Shown: positions 46,205-57,809, counted from the stretch's first letter. The stretch: 64,000 bases of DNA from Lycorma delicatula (GCF_047948215.1 NC_134463.1:58534201-58598200); one strand, 5' to 3'. The notes: a model not told the origin generated them from the sequence alone. Numbers and translations are program-made.

Positions 46205-47120
46205 ACACAGGAAGAGAAAAGATTATGGAGGAAGAAGAATTCTGTTATTTGGGAAGTAGAATTATTAAACACTAATTCAATGACGAAACAGGAGCGATTT
46301 AAAATGCCCAATAGCACAAGCTAAGAAGCATTCAGTCAGAAATATAATTTGCTTACATCAAAAACTAATTTAAACGCCAGGAAAACATTTTTGAAAGTAT
46401 ATGTTTGGAGTATAGCTTTATATGGAAGTGAAACTTGGACGATCGGAGTACCTGAAAAGAAAAGATTGAAAGATTTTGAAATGTATTGCTATAGGACAAT
46501 GTTAAAAATCAAATGGGAGGATAAAGTGACAAATGAACAGGTGTTGTGACAAGTAGATAAAAGAAAGAAACATTTGGAAAAATATAGTTAAAAGGAGAGA
46601 CTTATAGACCACATATTAAGGCATCCTGAAATAGTCCCTCTACCCACAGGGTTGGTCTAGTGGTGAACGCGTCTTGGCAAAACTACTGATTTCGAAGTCG
46701 AGAGTTCCAACGTTCAAATCCTAGTAAAGGCAATTACTTTTACACGATTTTGAATACTAGAACGTGGATATCGGAGTTCTTTGGTGGTTGGGTTTCAATT
46801 AACGACACATCTCAGAAATGGTCGACCTGAGACTGTTCAGAACAACACTTCACTTACTCTCATATATATCATTCTCATTCATCTTCTGAAGTAATACCTG
46901 ACGGTTATTCCCGGAGGATAAACAGGGGAAAAAATAAAAGTCGCTTTGATATTGAAGGGAAAGGTAGATAGGAAACATTTTGCTGGCAGGCAGCGTTTGC
47001 AATATATAAAACAAATTGTTAGGGATGTAGGATGTAGTGGATATACCGAAACGAAACGACTGGCACTAGATAAGGAATCTTGGAGAGCTGCATCAAACCA
47101 GTTAAATGAATGAAGACAAA
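46205..47120 (+). pseudogene. Non-LTR retrotransposon 'G', 5'-truncated copy with SINE inside
   Basis: Same tail as the 44-kb copy: TSKTNLNARKTFLKVYVWSI, ALYGSETWTIGVPEKKRLKD, FEMYCYRTMLKIKWEDKVTN and EQVL. Interrupted at about 46637-46940 by a SINE, it resumes as CTTTGATATTGAAGGGAAAG and ends TGGAGAGCTGCATCAAACCA with an A-rich end near 47115. The first copy shows the uninterrupted sequence (GCATCCTGGAATAATTGC), which dates the SINE as younger than this LINE. Confidence 0.8.
46640..46938 (+). repeat. tRNA-derived SINE, family H, inserted into LINE 'G'
   Basis: It has the head CCCACAGGGTTGGTCTAGTGG, then TCGAGAGTTCCAACGTTCAA (box B), the standard body and a GGGGAAAAAATAAAAG tail. Target duplication is short or decayed (AGTC on both sides). 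The tail A-run is longer than in the other copies. Confidence 0.88.
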
Positions 47121-47124
47121 AAAT

Positions 47125-48340
47125 ATGTTAATTTTGGATTAATACTTATCAGTATTTAAATCTAACACAAAAAAAAAATTAATGAAGTTTGCGAATAAGT
47201 AGTGATATGTAATAATAATAATAATTTTAATTATTATATAATTTTTCCAGCTTTGACCTTGACAGCTCATTTCAAATTCACCACTGGATTTTAAAATATT
47301 AATAACGTTATTATTTTTATTTAAAAACGATAAAATAAATTATTAAATACAAATAAAGAACGATTTTGGAAATCAATTTTCTAATAAAAGTTAGTTAAAA
47401 ATTTTATAAATCGGTTTCTACAGATCATTCTTAATGGTTTTGGCAATATTTTACTGGCCAGTACCCGGTGTAATAATCTTAACTCGCGTAAAAATTAATA
47501 ACCCGTTTTATATTTCCCTTACAAGGAAATATTTTAATTAAATTTCGCACTTTAAAAAGAAATTTGTTTAATGATATTAGAAGAAAATTAATAAATCTGA
47601 AATCGGATACCATTTTACCCGTTTGTATCGGGATAGACTGAAACATATGTAGTCTGACTGCTTTACACTCGTTTTCACGTATAATTTTTGCGTTCAACTT
47701 TAACAATTTTAGTTATATTGCAGCTGTTTATCAATCGATTTGAATTAATTTAGTGTCATATCGTTTATAATAAAAGACTTAAAAATTTATTTAATAAGAT
47801 TTTATTCCTATAAAACTAATATTTACAGAACTTTTAATAATTAAAAAATTTATATAGCTGCCATTCTGGAATTTTCAAAGGTAAATTTTCAAATTGATTT
47901 ATTTTTTAGATGTTGTTGGGTACATATATACCAAATTTCATTGAATATCCAATCAATTCATTGAATAATCGATTCATAATTATTCATTGAATAATCCATT
48001 CGTATGATAACCCCATAAAAGGGCTATCATACCCCATATGGGGTATGAAACCCCATAAAGGGGTGAGGAGAAAAATTAATTTTATTTTTTTACAATTTCT
48101 GGACTTAAAGACATATTCTTATACTAAAAAAAGATTCGTTACTGAATCAAGAAGATTCAACAAAGAAGCAGTGTAGATTATGCAATTTAATTTGTATATT
48201 CCAAGATTTTTATACAGAGGTGTTTATGAAAAAACTCCTCGGATTCAAGTATTACTGAAACGACATTATATTTAAAATACTATTTACGTGAGTATATATT
48301 TCAAAAAGGTAAATTTTAAAGTTTTTTTGGTATCTAATAC
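47125..48340. other. AT-rich DNA with a perfect 22-bp palindrome
   Basis: No gene. At 48027-48048, TCATACCCCAT and its exact reverse complement meet without a spacer, inside a run of repeated CCCCATA motifs (48010-48062). The preceding CCAAATTTCATTGAATAT resembles phrases of families B and E. Confidence 0.45.
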
Positions 48341-48584
48341 ACTTTAATAAGTTCACCATTCGTTGTCCTGCACATGTCCAGACCGTAATCCAGCTCTTCC
48401 CACGTACTCGCCAGCATGTCAGATGTAATATGCTGCTACTACCGCAACAATCCTTTCCCGTAGGTGGTTGAGGTCACGGATTTTTTCCAAATAAACATTG
48501 TTTTTAAGATGAAATTTGAAATGAGAATTTCATATTCACAAAAAAAAATCTATTGGAGTCATGTTTGGGTTCCTTAGTGGCCTA

Positions 48585-48617
48585 GAAGAGGAGGGCCTTA
48601 GATCGGCCCTCCTCTTC
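48585..48617. repeat. Perfect 13-bp hairpin inside the transposase remnant
   Basis: GAAGAGGAGGGCC and GGCCCTCCTCTTC are exact reverse complements with a seven-base loop. It is probably a templated mutation or small duplication after inactivation. Confidence 0.95.
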
Positions 48618-49090
48618 CTATCGACCTGTTTTGAAACTGAAGGTTTAATTCATCACGAACACGGTTGTTCTAATGAGCCAGAGCGCCGTAGAAAATTAAT
48701 CCTTTTGTCTTCAAAATCGTCAATATGTGGAAAGACGTAAAAGTTCTAGCATATCACAGAAAATATTCTCATACATCGTGCTTTCTACGAAAATGAACAG
48801 GCTCACAATAAGGTCATTCTTTAGTCCACACCAAAGATTGACTTTGGAAGAGTCACCCTGTTGTTCGATAATTTCATGCGGCGACTCTGATCCCCAAATC
48901 CTGCAATTGTGTCGATGATCTATTGACCCGCTAATCTGATATGTTGCCTCATCTAAAAACATGACATTTTTCAGGTAGTCCTCATTTTCATCAATGTTAA
49001 GCGTTAAAGCTCCAAACTCCAATCTTATCCCTTTTTCACTGATTTTGATTTCATGTAAAAGTTGAATCTTGTAGGCAATTTAGCCTTTAT

Positions 49091-49290
49091 ATAACTATAC
49101 TTTTTTTTTTGTTAAAGTGGTGGAGGAACCCTATTTACGGGCGCCTAAGCAGTGTCGAGCTCGCTAACAGATTATGCCAGTTATAACCAAGGGCGTAATG
49201 GCCAATACATTTAACTAAGTATTAGTTAATATCACTTAACTAGTATTACCTAGTTTTTTCAGTTATATACCTAGTTGTAGGTTTTCTAAG
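49091..49290 (-). mobile_element. Small poly(A) retroposon fragment inserted in the transposase
   Basis: On the minus strand about 185 bases of sequence foreign to the transposase end in an 11-base A-run (T-run at 49101-49111). They are flanked by TATAAGAGGCTTA and TATAAAGGCTAA, an imperfect target duplication that falls at the K-R-L-R / A-Y-K-I-Q-L-L junction. A 5'-truncated LINE end or a processed transcript are both possible. It has no recognisable protein. Confidence 0.6.
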
Positions 49291-49957
49291 CCTCTTATAC
49301 ACCACTTTGTACACTGTACGCGTAGATTTAGGTATTCTTAACTCTAAACTGCAAGCGCCTTGTTAACGACTTTTTTAGGCAACGCGTACGAGATGCTTGA
49401 ATCCGTTCCACATTCTGTTCAGATACAGACAGCCTGCTTGGTGACGTCCCCTTTAAGACACTGCTTGTTTCCTTAAACTGATTAAACCGTTGGAGTATTG
49501 TTTTATTTGTAGGCTCCGCACGGCCATATTCACGTCGATAATTACGCTGAACTGTGATAAACTATCTTTTTTCGATAAACCCAATCACTCCCTGAGCTTT
49601 CTGCTGCAGTGTCGATATGACTGAGAGCCGGACATGACTGCTGGCCGGATACGCAGTGAAAGTCACACAAGTGGTGCCAACCGTGACGAATATTTGCGAT
49701 GAAAGACTTAATAATATAACGAATATGAATATAAAAACCGGATACTTTTAATTAATTCCATTATTCCAATACGAGTTTTTTTAACCAAGGAATTCTTTTA
49801 TAAATACACCCTATTTATCTGCATGGTTTACTCTTACAGTGGGGAGTGAAGATCAATTTTCTTTACGTTCTGAGGTATGAAGAATACGAAAATACCATTC
49901 ACTTAAATTGGGGTTTCCTTATATAAGTAATAAATAATATATATATATATATATATA

Positions 49958-50687
49958 GTCTCCGAATGGCTTGTACAGCACGTAATTCATAACCTTATGG
50001 TGGCCCTGAAAAGGGTTTTTTTTCATTAGCTCTGAGAAGAGCTGTTGGGTCCGGAAGCTGGTCTCCGGCGAAGTCAGGGAGTTGCAACTCGTCCATTGAA
50101 GTCCGACCGGGCTTTCCCTTAGCGGCAGTTGGGTCCCCACTACAGCGTGGCAGTGGCGGGCCCCAGAGCCCGCAGTGTTGGGTCGGTGTCAGTCGTCCTT
50201 CGCCGGCGCGGCCGAGGCGGTTCTCCCCGATCGATTCCACGCTGGGCCGGCTCCTGCTGCTGAGTTCGCCGTGGCCAGGACGATTGAATTCCGGTGAGCT
50301 AGAGCTGGATCGGGAAGGATAGCGTCCGCATCCAGCCGCTCCCTCGGTGGGCAGGATAGGCCTGCTGCTCCGGCGGAGATATTGGCATCCGCCGGAAGGT
50401 TCCACGTTGTGCCAGCCAGGGAATTTCTTCTGTCTTCTACCATCTTCTTCTTCTTGGTCTTCTCCAGGTTGTGGTCGACCATAAATTGCATTCACTCTCG
50501 TAGTGCACGCTCTTTTATTGGAGCCTGAAAGTAGTGGGGCTGCAGCGCCGTTATGGTGGGAGAACTGCGCGGTCATCTGCGCGGCGGTAGTGATCCTTGT
50601 ATCAGCGCGTCCGTATACTGTGCGCCAGTTCGCATCTGAGTTGCCATTGTGTTCGCCCGCTGATATTAAATTAGGCATATATGTGGT

Positions 50688-50690
<3 letters not shown>
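49958..50690 (-). mobile_element. GC-rich element of unknown class ending in a histone-type stem-loop
   Basis: About 730 bases, far GC-richer than everything around it, bounded on both sides by (TA)n and inserted in a family B repeat. On the minus strand a frame is open from upstream of 50690 to 49995. It includes SAGEHNGNSDANWRTVYGRA, NKRACTTRVNAIYGRPQPGE, EEEDGRRQKKFPGWHNVEPS and TSMDELQLPDFAGDQLPDPT, then LLRANEKKPFSGPP. The composition (Gly, Pro, Arg, Ser-rich) may only reflect GC richness, and other frames are partly open as well. A second minus frame (50491-50189) is also open. Near its minus-strand 3' end is a CCCTTTTCAGGGCCACCA motif. I recognise no protein family. It could be a retrotransposon 5' or 3' fragment, or a retroposed host transcript. 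Confidence 0.6.
49998..50017 (-). promoter_or_regulatory. Histone-mRNA-like 3' stem-loop
   Basis: The minus strand reads AACCCTTTTCAGGGCCACCA. The metazoan replication-dependent histone 3' element is a 6-bp stem and 4-base loop of the form GGYYCT-TTTC-AGRGCC followed by ACC(C)A. Loop, 3' arm and the ACCA flank are all canonical here. Only the two 5'-most stem bases (AA instead of GG) are changed, leaving four pairs. Confidence 0.55.
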
Positions 50691-50724
<34 letters not shown>

Positions 50725-51029
50725 TTCAAAACCACTAGATCAATTTCATTGAAATTTATATATGCTCTAATAGTGTATCTGAAATTGTACAAGTGAAAAT
50801 TTTATTAAAGACTGAATGAATCTTTCTTTAGTTACGCTGAATTTAATATCAAGAAAATTTGAGCGGAGCAAGTTAGAATCGTGGTTTGTTGTGATGCTCC
50901 AAGTTGGAATGTTAACGTTTCTTTATCTGTAAAATCTATTATTAGCAATATTAAACCAAATAAAAATAGTATTAAAATCAAATTAATTAAGTCAGTCTTC
51001 TTGCACAGAACTGCACAGGATTTTTTTTT

Positions 51030-52985
51030 ATTTTGAAAGGAACATTGTAGTCGTTTTTCCGTGAAAATGTCAAATATTTAACATTTTTTGGACCTGGATT
51101 TTTCTATTAATGTGTATGTGTGTATGTATATATACATGTATGTGTGTGTGTTTGTGTTTACTAATTTTTCTAAGTAAATTAATTTTTTGCGGTTTTGGAT
51201 GGTTTTCTGAAAATCTTGGTAATTTTTTGTAAATGTCAGCTTATTTGTATTAGCACAATATTAGTTGGGTCGGTACATAATATACGGTTTTTGTTTTTTT
51301 AAGTAGAAAAGCATTTGGATGTATTTAGAATATATAAAAATATTTTTTTTAATTATTAAAAATCATTTTAACTCATAAAATTTAAAACACTCTATTTCTT
51401 AATAAATAGATAAAAATATATTTATCTACGTTACTTATATTAGCATTACTACTATCTCTTAATTTAGTGCAAGCGTTACGTTAAAAATAGCATAATTTAT
51501 AACAATTTTATAGAGTCTGCAAAAAATATATATACATTTATATAAAACATATTTAATGCGAAAAATATTTACAATTTAATATTATATAAATCATTGCTGT
51601 TCTTTTAATATTCTTTCAGTTAAAATGTGGAACAGCGGATTACTTATTCACTTTTCTAAAAACATAAAAACAATAATGAAATGATGAATAGATCGGAATT
51701 ACGAAAATGCTAGATGAAATAGGTTATGCGTTTCTAATTTCCCCCTCAATTCTCTAACAAGTATGTACGTTTATTATTATATGTATGTATGTGAGTTTAT
51801 GTGTATCTATGTATGTTTTCAATATTTTCAAAAGGCGTGCGGTTCTTTTGAAGAGATCTGTTTCGTATCAGAAATGAAACCACTTCGATGAAGGGGTTTT
51901 TATGTTTATACTAAAGTTACTCTACTCCCTCCATCGTAAAAAGAACAAGTCTATTCTAAAGTCTCCAGTAACCGCGATTTGTTTTGTTTGTATTAGTATT
52001 ATAAGCTCAGTTAAGCATGGAACATCCATCATTATAATCTTTATATTAAAAATAAAATATATATATATATTTATATCATGAAATAAAAAGTTCTATATTA
52101 AGAATTAACAAAAAAAATAGCTCAATAAACTAAAAATAAATTACTGTTTCATCAAATACAAACACACATTCTCGCATATGTATACATATTTAGATATGGT
52201 TCGTATATTAATTTATAGTTTATAAAACTGAAAAATTCAAAACATCAAAAAAATTTACGTAGACTTATTTAAAATTGAATTCATTTGTATCTAATTTATA
52301 AACTAAAACTAATTAGTTTATAATTTATACTAATTTATACGTTTATTCTAATTTCAATTTTTCCATATTTATTTGCTTTTTTTTATTTTTACAAATTGAA
52401 GGATGAGTAAATTAATATGTACTCATTTCTTTCAAAGGATTTAGTTATTTTTCTTTAATTTCTATGAATAGAGAGGCCTTTCAAATAAACAAAATTATAG
52501 AACATTTATATCTATAAATTTAGGAGATGTTAATTTGATATCTATTGTTTGATTAAAAAATAAATATATTTGCTTAATTTTTTTTTATTAATGTAGTTTG
52601 TTTACTAATATACACTCGAATAAAAATATTAGTTTTATTTCACCTTTTTTTTACGTTTAATTTTATAAACGGTTGGGCCACCCCTTTAAAGTGCAAGATA
52701 AAAAAGATTGTACCACTCAAATCGTAGCAGTTACTTTAAACAAGAATTATCTAATATTTGACATGTAGCTAACTGATTTTATTAAAGTAATATAACATGC
52801 TGATTTTCAGAAGATTTATATTAAATTTCATTAAATTTAATCTTGTCATAAAAGACTTTTAATGGATTATTAATCTTCACATTTTCATATCCCACTTCTG
52901 TTCTCTTAAAAAAGGTCTGGTCTAATAAATCAAGGGGGTTTACGCATTAGAAAAAGAATTGTTAACAAGAAAAAAGATACTAATA
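51030..52985. other. AT-rich DNA, nothing recognised
   Basis: No gene or shared repeat. A GC-richer patch lies at 51820-52030. Confidence 0.4.
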
Positions 52986-52989
52986 TTTT

Positions 52990-54480
52990 TATTTTCCTGT
53001 CATCATAGCTCTAGAGCCATGCTGCAGGAAGGAAAGTATCGTATCAGACAAAAAATTGGGTGTGGTTTTTTTTCATTTCTCAACGTTTCATGATCAGGGA
53101 CCCAAAAAACAAAAAAAAAGTAGGGTGTAATTTTCGAACGTACATAAATATGTACGTGCGTTGGCGTGTTTGAAGCTTAATAACATTTGACTGGATAAAC
53201 CGATTTTGATGAAATTTGGCAAAGAGACCAGTCTATATGTGGAAATTTGGTAGTAAAATGTTGAGGTAATATCTCCAGAAGTTAGGAGCGAAGATAATTT
53301 TTTGGGGTCAATTTTCACAAAATCATTGCACGGCAGCTCAGTGTCAAATATCTGCAGAGACTTGAGAATCATGCAAACCACTTTGCAATTAATCTACTCG
53401 ATAACAGCAGGTCCGACAGTTGAGACGTGTTCATGTGCTCGGCTTAGGGTCTGCGTAACAGTTTGGAGTCTGACAAGTTTATTAGTATCGTATTTAATTT
53501 TTTTGATTTTACTCTTTCCTTTTATTCTTGTCTTTTCATTTTCTTTTTCTTTTATTCATTGTTATTAATGCTTGTTTTTGTGGACTATGTGATGCTGAAA
53601 TTAATGTTTTGTGATTTATGAATAAGCTTAAACTTTCATATTGGACTTGAAGTTTACTTGCCACGATTTTTTGTGTATTACTTATTTTGAAGGTTCCTTA
53701 AGGACCTCCTTATCGTGTGTTTTTGTCAGAAGACTTACTTATGGCTTCGCAGGAGAGCTGATTGTAATTATAATTGTTATTGAACAAAAAAAAAATTTCT
53801 CAAAATTTTGCAAACATAACCCTACTTTATATTTAGCAGTACATGTGTACATCTTATCTTACCATTTTTTTAAAATATGCCTCAATTCCTCCTTCCCCAA
53901 AAATTCAAAAATGTTATCTTTATATTTATTACACGTTTTTTAACCTATTTTTTTTATATCTTCCTAGGCATATTAATAATACAACTAAAAAAATACTTTG
54001 GGCCAATATTTTGGGTGGGAGAACCAAAGTTTAAAAAAATAAAATCTGAATTTTGTTTTAATCTTTTAAACTTTTTTAGTTTATTTAAACTTTTAATAAT
54101 ACTATTACAATAAAATTTTATCCTAATAAAAAAGATATCCACCAAAAAAAAAGATATACCTTTGGTAAATTTTTGTTGGTTGTAAATCTTTCAGTGGAAT
54201 TGTTTTTTAGTTTCTTCCATTTAACAAGTAAACGTAGAAAAATCAAAAACTTTTCTTGAAAGGTGATTTTGGGGGTGGGGCAGCAGAATAAAATTAAAAA
54301 ATACCGATTTTTATTTAAACATATCAAAGAAAACATAAAATTTCACAATAAAATTTCATCGTAAATTATCTCCACTTCAAAAAAGGAAATTTTCATGTAC
54401 CGTTATTTTTCCACTATTTAAGAATAAATAGCTAAAACCAGGAAAGTATTATATATCTTTGTTGTCAGCTTTTTTTTATA
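52990..54480 (-). mobile_element. Family E element split by a LINE insertion
   Basis: The plus strand starts TTTCCTGTCATCATAGCTCT and ends AAAACCAGGAAAGTATTATA, the inverted family termini. Family blocks run in reverse on both sides of a 472-base insertion (53324-53795). Without the insertion the element is about 1 kb, longer than the 35.6-kb copy because of extra T/A-rich sequence. Confidence 0.65.
53324..53795 (+). pseudogene. 5'-truncated LINE 3' end with poly(A) and target duplication
   Basis: The insertion starts with a coding-like stretch reading ARQLSVKYLQRLENHANHFA and then INLLDNS, the 'L.RLE.HPNH.A..LLDNS' C-terminus seen in several LINE ORF2 proteins. A T-rich 3' UTR follows, ending TTGAAC plus ten A (53786-53795). 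It is flanked by TTTCACAAAAT (53313-53323) and TTTCTCAAAAT (53796-53806), an 11-base duplication with one mismatch. Confidence 0.8.
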
Positions 54481-55610
54481 GAAGAATCGGAAAAAAATTC
54501 ATACCACATCTAAAATTCGATTATTACTATAATTTCTATCTAAGATCATCTTTTAAAAATTTCAATAATTTTTAAATAAATTCTAAACAATCTTAAATCC
54601 ATATAAGAAACAATCATCTTCAGACTGATTTAAACCATAAAATATAAGAGATTGTAATTTCTTTGCATTTCTCTCCTAAAAAAGAAGTAGCCAATAAATC
54701 TAACGGAGATAACTCGATTCATTCATCGATTTAAAAAAAAATCTTTTACTACAACTCTAAATAGCTCAGTTATTAAAAATAATAAAATTTTATTTATTTT
54801 TCGTGAATAATTATCAACATAATATAAAAATAAAAATAAAAATATTTATAATAATATTTATTATATAAAATAAAATTATTATCTCTTCTTAAAAATCAAT
54901 GAGAGTAAAGAGAAGAAAAGAAATTGTAACAAAAAAAAGCAATATAATAAAGCTGAGAAATAAATGTTCCCGAAATTCTCAGTATGAAAAAGGAAACAAT
55001 AGGTGATAAAGTAACTCTTAAATATAAATAAGTGATTAAGAAGCTAGAGAAGAAACTAAAACCAAAAGAATAAAGAAAAGAGAAAGATATAATAAAATTG
55101 TTAAGATAAAAAAAGAAATATATAGAAAACCAGTAACGATTTAAAAAAACAGGTCAACGGTACTTGATTATCATTATTATTATTTTTTTTTTGTTTTTTT
55201 TTTTTGTAAGTCTGTACTCTTAATGGTATTGGTATTGATAAATCGTCTTGATTATTTTTATTAACTCGTGATCAAGAATGAAATAAAAAAAAAAAATTGA
55301 AATTTTGTAATATAGAACAACATTTTTGTCGATTTACTTGATACTATGAATATTTTGCAATAAATGTTGATATTTTTTATTTAATTCTTCTTTTTTCATA
55401 ATTTAATTTTTATAATATTTACATATCTTTGTTGTTAAATAAGTTGTATAATAGCATATTTAATCTTTACCACTTTCTTATTAAATATTACTATGATTTT
55501 TATATGTACTATATTAGTTATATAGTAACAAAAATAAATAAAATTATATTTATATAAAATTTTTGTATTCACATTTCTTAGTTCCCGCTACAAATTTTTA
55601 ATTTTTATAA
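54480..55610. other. AT-rich DNA, nothing recognised
   Basis: Includes poly-purine stretches at 54900-55100. No gene or dispersed repeat. Confidence 0.4.
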
Positions 55611-55614
55611 TGAT

Positions 55615-55840
55615 GACAATTTTGGTCCAGTCGATTGCAATCAAAAGGGAAGGTGCATAATTAGATGTTATAACAGTCCTAAATCCAAAATTTCAACATT
55701 CTACGGCTAATCCTTTTTGTGTTATGCGAGATACGTACGTACGTACGTAGAGATGTCACGCCGAAGATAGTCAAATTGGATATTTTCGTTGAAATCTGAA
55801 AACCGAAATTATTTGCGATTACAATAAGTTAAATATTTTA
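55615..55840 (+). mobile_element. Family A element fragment
   Basis: It contains TTTTGGTCCAGTCGATTGCA, ATTAGATGTTATAACAGTCC and GTTGAAATCTGAAAACCGAA. Both termini are missing. It is followed at 55875-55925 by the isolated family B 3' end (TTCTTGTACAGAACTGCGCA). Confidence 0.65.
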
Positions 55841-55929
55841 TAATGTTTAAATTAAGTTAAATTAAAATCAAATAAAATTAACGAAAAGTCAGTATTCTTG
55901 TACAGAACTGCGCAATTTTTTTTTTTTTT

Positions 55930-57300
55930 TACATTCGTATTTGTTAAATATTTTTGATTAATACTTTACCTATTATTAGTTATGATGTAAAGATATCTGT
56001 ATCTTTCATTTTACGAAAATATTTAATTATTTACCGACTGATTAGATTATATTTCGTATAAACTTCAATACAAATCACAAAAAAAACTATAATAAAATAT
56101 AATTGTTCGATAAAGATAACGTTCCAGTTTTCACTTGTTTAGGAAATTAGTTTTACAATAAAACAATTTAGATTTTTCCTAGTTGTACAAAAAAATACTC
56201 TGTTGGCTATCCATTGCTACAAACGGTGATTTCAAATTGAACGGAAATTTCTTGGGAGATGATTCTATAGCTAAAAATAAGAAAAAAGTTTATATTTAGA
56301 AAACGGTTCGTTAGCGAGTTTCGGCTCGTGAAAAATTTAGCCCTGCTTTCTGTTCCGTCTGTGAAATTAAACCGTACTAAAATTCTTAAGGTACAAGTCG
56401 AAGGATAAATTTATGCTTATCTGGTTTTTATCTAAGAAATTGTTTAAAAGTTGTCCCAGACCTCTATCTCATTCAGATTTTAAGAAAAGGGGGTAAAACA
56501 CGAAAGTTCTTTGTGGAAAATACACTTTCTTAGGTTTGAAATAAAATAACTCTATTAATTTACCAATAAACAAATAACAATTTCTAGTTGACTGTAAAGA
56601 ATTTAATTCTGAAAAGAATTGATACAATTTACGTTTATTAAAATGAAATACAAATCTGAGAAGTTCAACTTAATTAGAAATAAAACATAAAAACTGATGG
56701 AAAAAATGATACGATTTTAAACAGAACAATTTTTATCGTAGATAGACAACGTGTAAGCAAGCACGAAAATGATAAACATTCTATTCGTTGGGTAATGACC
56801 TTTATGATTGGTCACCAAGTTTATCAGATTAGAATTTTTGTGATTTTTTATATTTGCCTATATAAGGAAATACTTAAACAAGGCCTTATGAATTCATTAA
56901 ATGGATCATTGAACCACAACACTTCTTTGAAATACCAAGTATATCCTACAATCACATCTTTAAATATAATTTGTAAAATTTATTATTATTGTAGCTCTGG
57001 GAAGACATAATTTTGAGTAATCAGTTATTTTTATCATGTGTTTTTTTTTCTAAATTAGGAAATGTTTATCGATTGAAAACTTTATTTTGAAATCACTATT
57101 TTATTTTTAAGAAAAAAAAACCAGTTAACAGTTATGGTATATATTTCATGATTTTTTTTATGTTCGAATAGAATTTACTTAAATTGTTTGCTAAATAATT
57201 TACTTAGTCAGTCAAACACCTAAATTTATTCTTTGGACAACCGTTTAGGGTATTCATTTAATTTTTATTAAAAGAAATTTTATTGAAAAATATATAAGTA
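55930..57300. other. AT-rich DNA; GC-richer patch at 56200-56400
   Basis: No gene. The patch contains AACGGTTCGTTAGCGAGTTT and CGGCTCGTGAAAAATTTAGC, which look like the end of a dispersed repeat, but no second copy is in the window. Confidence 0.35.
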
Positions 57301-57303
57301 TAA

Positions 57304-57567
57304 AAATAGTATCTTTTGTCTTTAGTTACTATTACTATAAATGGTCTTCCAAAACATTTCTTTCTACCTCACACGCTTAATTATCTAATTACTTTTTCCA
57401 GCCGTAAAAAGATTGCCTTGTTGATAATCGTTTACTGTAATTTCTTCTGAAATATTGCCGCGCAATATTAACGAAATTGTTTTTTTTTTTTATTGGTATA
57501 CAAAATTCGTTCTGGCTTTCGAGCTAACAAAAAGCTTTCATCGCAGAAGTATTTGCCATCTTGTCAA
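57304..57567. repeat. 265-bp direct repeat, copy 1
   Basis: Nearly identical to 59494-59753 (ATAAATGGTCTTCCAAAACA, TTGTTGATAATCGTTTACTG, TGGCTTTCGAGCTAACAAAA). Differences are scattered substitutions and one-base indels. Confidence 0.9.
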
Positions 57568-57757
57568 AAAACTTTTATTTAAAAGAAAATTTTATTTTTT
57601 ATTTATTTATTTATTTTAAATTTAATTTAAATTTTTATTTTGACGAATACAAATTAATTATCCGAACCCCAACATTTTTATCTATTATCAGCTGAAATTA
57701 TTACATTTTAAAGGTCATCAGTCCATTTTCCGATTTTCAGCAAAATAATTTTAAATA

Positions 57758-57764
<7 letters not shown>

Positions 57765-57802
<38 letters not shown>
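57765..57802. repeat. (TG)n microsatellite
   Basis: About 38 bases of GT repeat. Confidence 0.97.
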
Positions 57803-57804
<2 letters not shown>

Positions 57805-57809
57805 TTTAA

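Larger units (their letters stand above)
48345..49640 (-). pseudogene. Decayed mariner/Tc1-type transposase with insertion
   Basis: Minus strand, N- to C-terminus: from 49620, AQGVIGFIEKR, then ITVQRNYRREYGRAEPTNKT, ILQRFNQFKETSSVLKG and SVSEQNVERIQASRTRCLKK, the HTH DNA-binding half. Then, after a poly(A) insertion, IAYKIQLLHEIKIS (about 49075), EFGALTLNIDENEDYLKNVM, FLDEATYQISGSIDHRHNCR, IWGSESPHEIIEQQGDSSKV and NLWCGLKNDLIV, the catalytic core with the first acidic residue in FLDEATY. The last acidic block survives as LRNPNMTPIDFFL near 48550. The order matches insect transposases of the 'GKSPGRP..S.ENVERI' group. Several frameshifts and stops make it inactive. Confidence 0.85.
49840..51025 (+). 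repeat. Family B repeat interrupted by a GC-rich element
   Basis: The left half (GATCAATTTTCTTTACGTTC, TTGGGGTTTCCTTATATAAG) and right half (AAACTTCAAAACCACTAGAT, TTCTTTAGTTACGCTGAATT, CTTGCACAGAACTGCACAGG) are the two sides of family B. They are separated by the 49958-50690 block at the CCTTATATA position. The 18.9-kb and 40.7-kb copies show that site uninterrupted. Confidence 0.75.
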
